Assembly: GCA_003140115.1 (NCBI GenBank)
Contig: PLIQ01000364.1
Span: 22,810-28,065, forward strand
Reading direction: 5' to 3'
Source: Actinomycetota bacterium
GTDB lineage: Bacteria; Actinomycetota; Actinomycetes; Streptosporangiales; Streptosporangiaceae
DNA: 5,256 nt
Part shown: in pieces, positions 5,057-5,256 of the stretch
Layout: each line of letters starts with the position of its first letter
Position numbering within the stretch: position 1 is the first letter of the stretch
Made by a program: the position numbers and the translations under genes
The notes under the pieces: generated by a model
The model's input: the letters and a program-made list of their open reading frames with translations, nothing else
Database searches by the model: none
What the model was told of the DNA's origin: nothing

Positions 5057-5256
5057 ATGCGCGCGCTGATCATCGTTGACGTGCAGAACGACTTCTGCGA
5101 GGGCGGGTCGCTGGCTGTGGCCGGCGGGGCCGCGGTGGCCCGGGCGGTCAGCGAGCGTCTGGCGGGCGCTCATGACTACGCGCACGTGGTGGCGACCAAG
5201 GACTTCCACGTCGACCCGGGCAGCCATTTCTCCGACCACCCGGACTACGCGGCGTC
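5057..5256 (+). CDS. pncA: Nicotinamidase/pyrazinamidase PncA, 3' end outside window
   Basis: Only the first 66 codons are present. The family hydrolyses nicotinamide to nicotinate and ammonia in the NAD salvage pathway, and in mycobacteria also activates pyrazinamide. The N-terminus (MRALIIVDVQNDFCEGGS) agrees with M. tuberculosis PncA as I recall it, and residue numbering stays in register without gaps. Asp8, a member of the Asp-Lys-Cys catalytic triad, is present. So are the metal ligands Asp49, His51 and His57, in ATKDFHVDPGSHF (46-58). The remaining triad residues (Lys96 and Cys138) and the fourth ligand (His71) lie past the window edge and cannot be checked. ATG 5057 matches the family start exactly. 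The gene is divergent from the methyltransferase gene across only 35 bp. Confidence 0.94.
   Translation, partial: MRALIIVDVQNDFCEGGSLAVAGGAAVARAVSERLAGAHDYAHVVATKDFHVDPGSHFSDHPDYAA

Noticed and set aside
4722..5069. Plus-strand open frame (115 codons) opposite the methyltransferase gene, with others from 4445 to 4986
   Set aside because: They are antisense to a methyltransferase with intact motifs, and their translations show no family signature.

Overview
This is a GC-rich window with strong G/C third-position bias, GTG as well as ATG starts and tightly packed genes, which points to a high-GC actinomycete (Actinomycetota). The nicotinamidase at the right edge closely resembles mycobacterial PncA, and the SigE-type sigma factor paired with a membrane protein is common in Streptosporangiales and Streptomycetales. 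The genus cannot be fixed from the sequence alone.

Layout, left to right. (1) 1-1937, plus strand: the 3' part of an aliphatic-sulfonate ABC-transporter substrate-binding protein (SsuA type), overlapping by 4 nt a complete FMNH2-dependent alkanesulfonate monooxygenase (SsuD). Together they form the tail of a sulfonate-sulfur scavenging operon. (2) 1989-3750, plus strand: an ECF sigma factor overlapping by 11 nt a single-pass membrane protein. Its predicted extracytoplasmic part is beta-rich and propeller-like, and it is a candidate anti-sigma factor or sensor without a zinc motif. (3) 3765-4244, plus strand: a YbaK/ProX-type aminoacyl-tRNA deacylase-like protein, probably made from a leaderless mRNA. 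(4) 4245-4418: a convergent intergenic region dense in structure. It holds a weak terminator for the deacylase, a 55-bp nested palindrome, a smaller imperfect hairpin, a tandem 10/11-bp repeat and a strong terminator-like hairpin for the gene on the other strand. (5) 4419-5021, minus strand: a class I SAM-dependent methyltransferase of unknown substrate. (6) 5022-5056: a 35-bp divergent promoter region with apparently overlapping -10 elements. (7) 5057-5256, plus strand: the start of a nicotinamidase/pyrazinamidase gene (pncA), cut by the window end.

How the genes relate: SsuA captures sulfonates outside the membrane, and SsuD releases sulfite from them in the cytoplasm. The sigma factor and membrane protein look like a translationally coupled signalling pair. 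No functional link is evident between the deacylase, the methyltransferase and PncA beyond adjacency. No CRISPR array, insertion sequence, tRNA or rRNA gene was seen. The least explained parts are the structured intergenic block and the sigma factor/propeller-like membrane protein pair.
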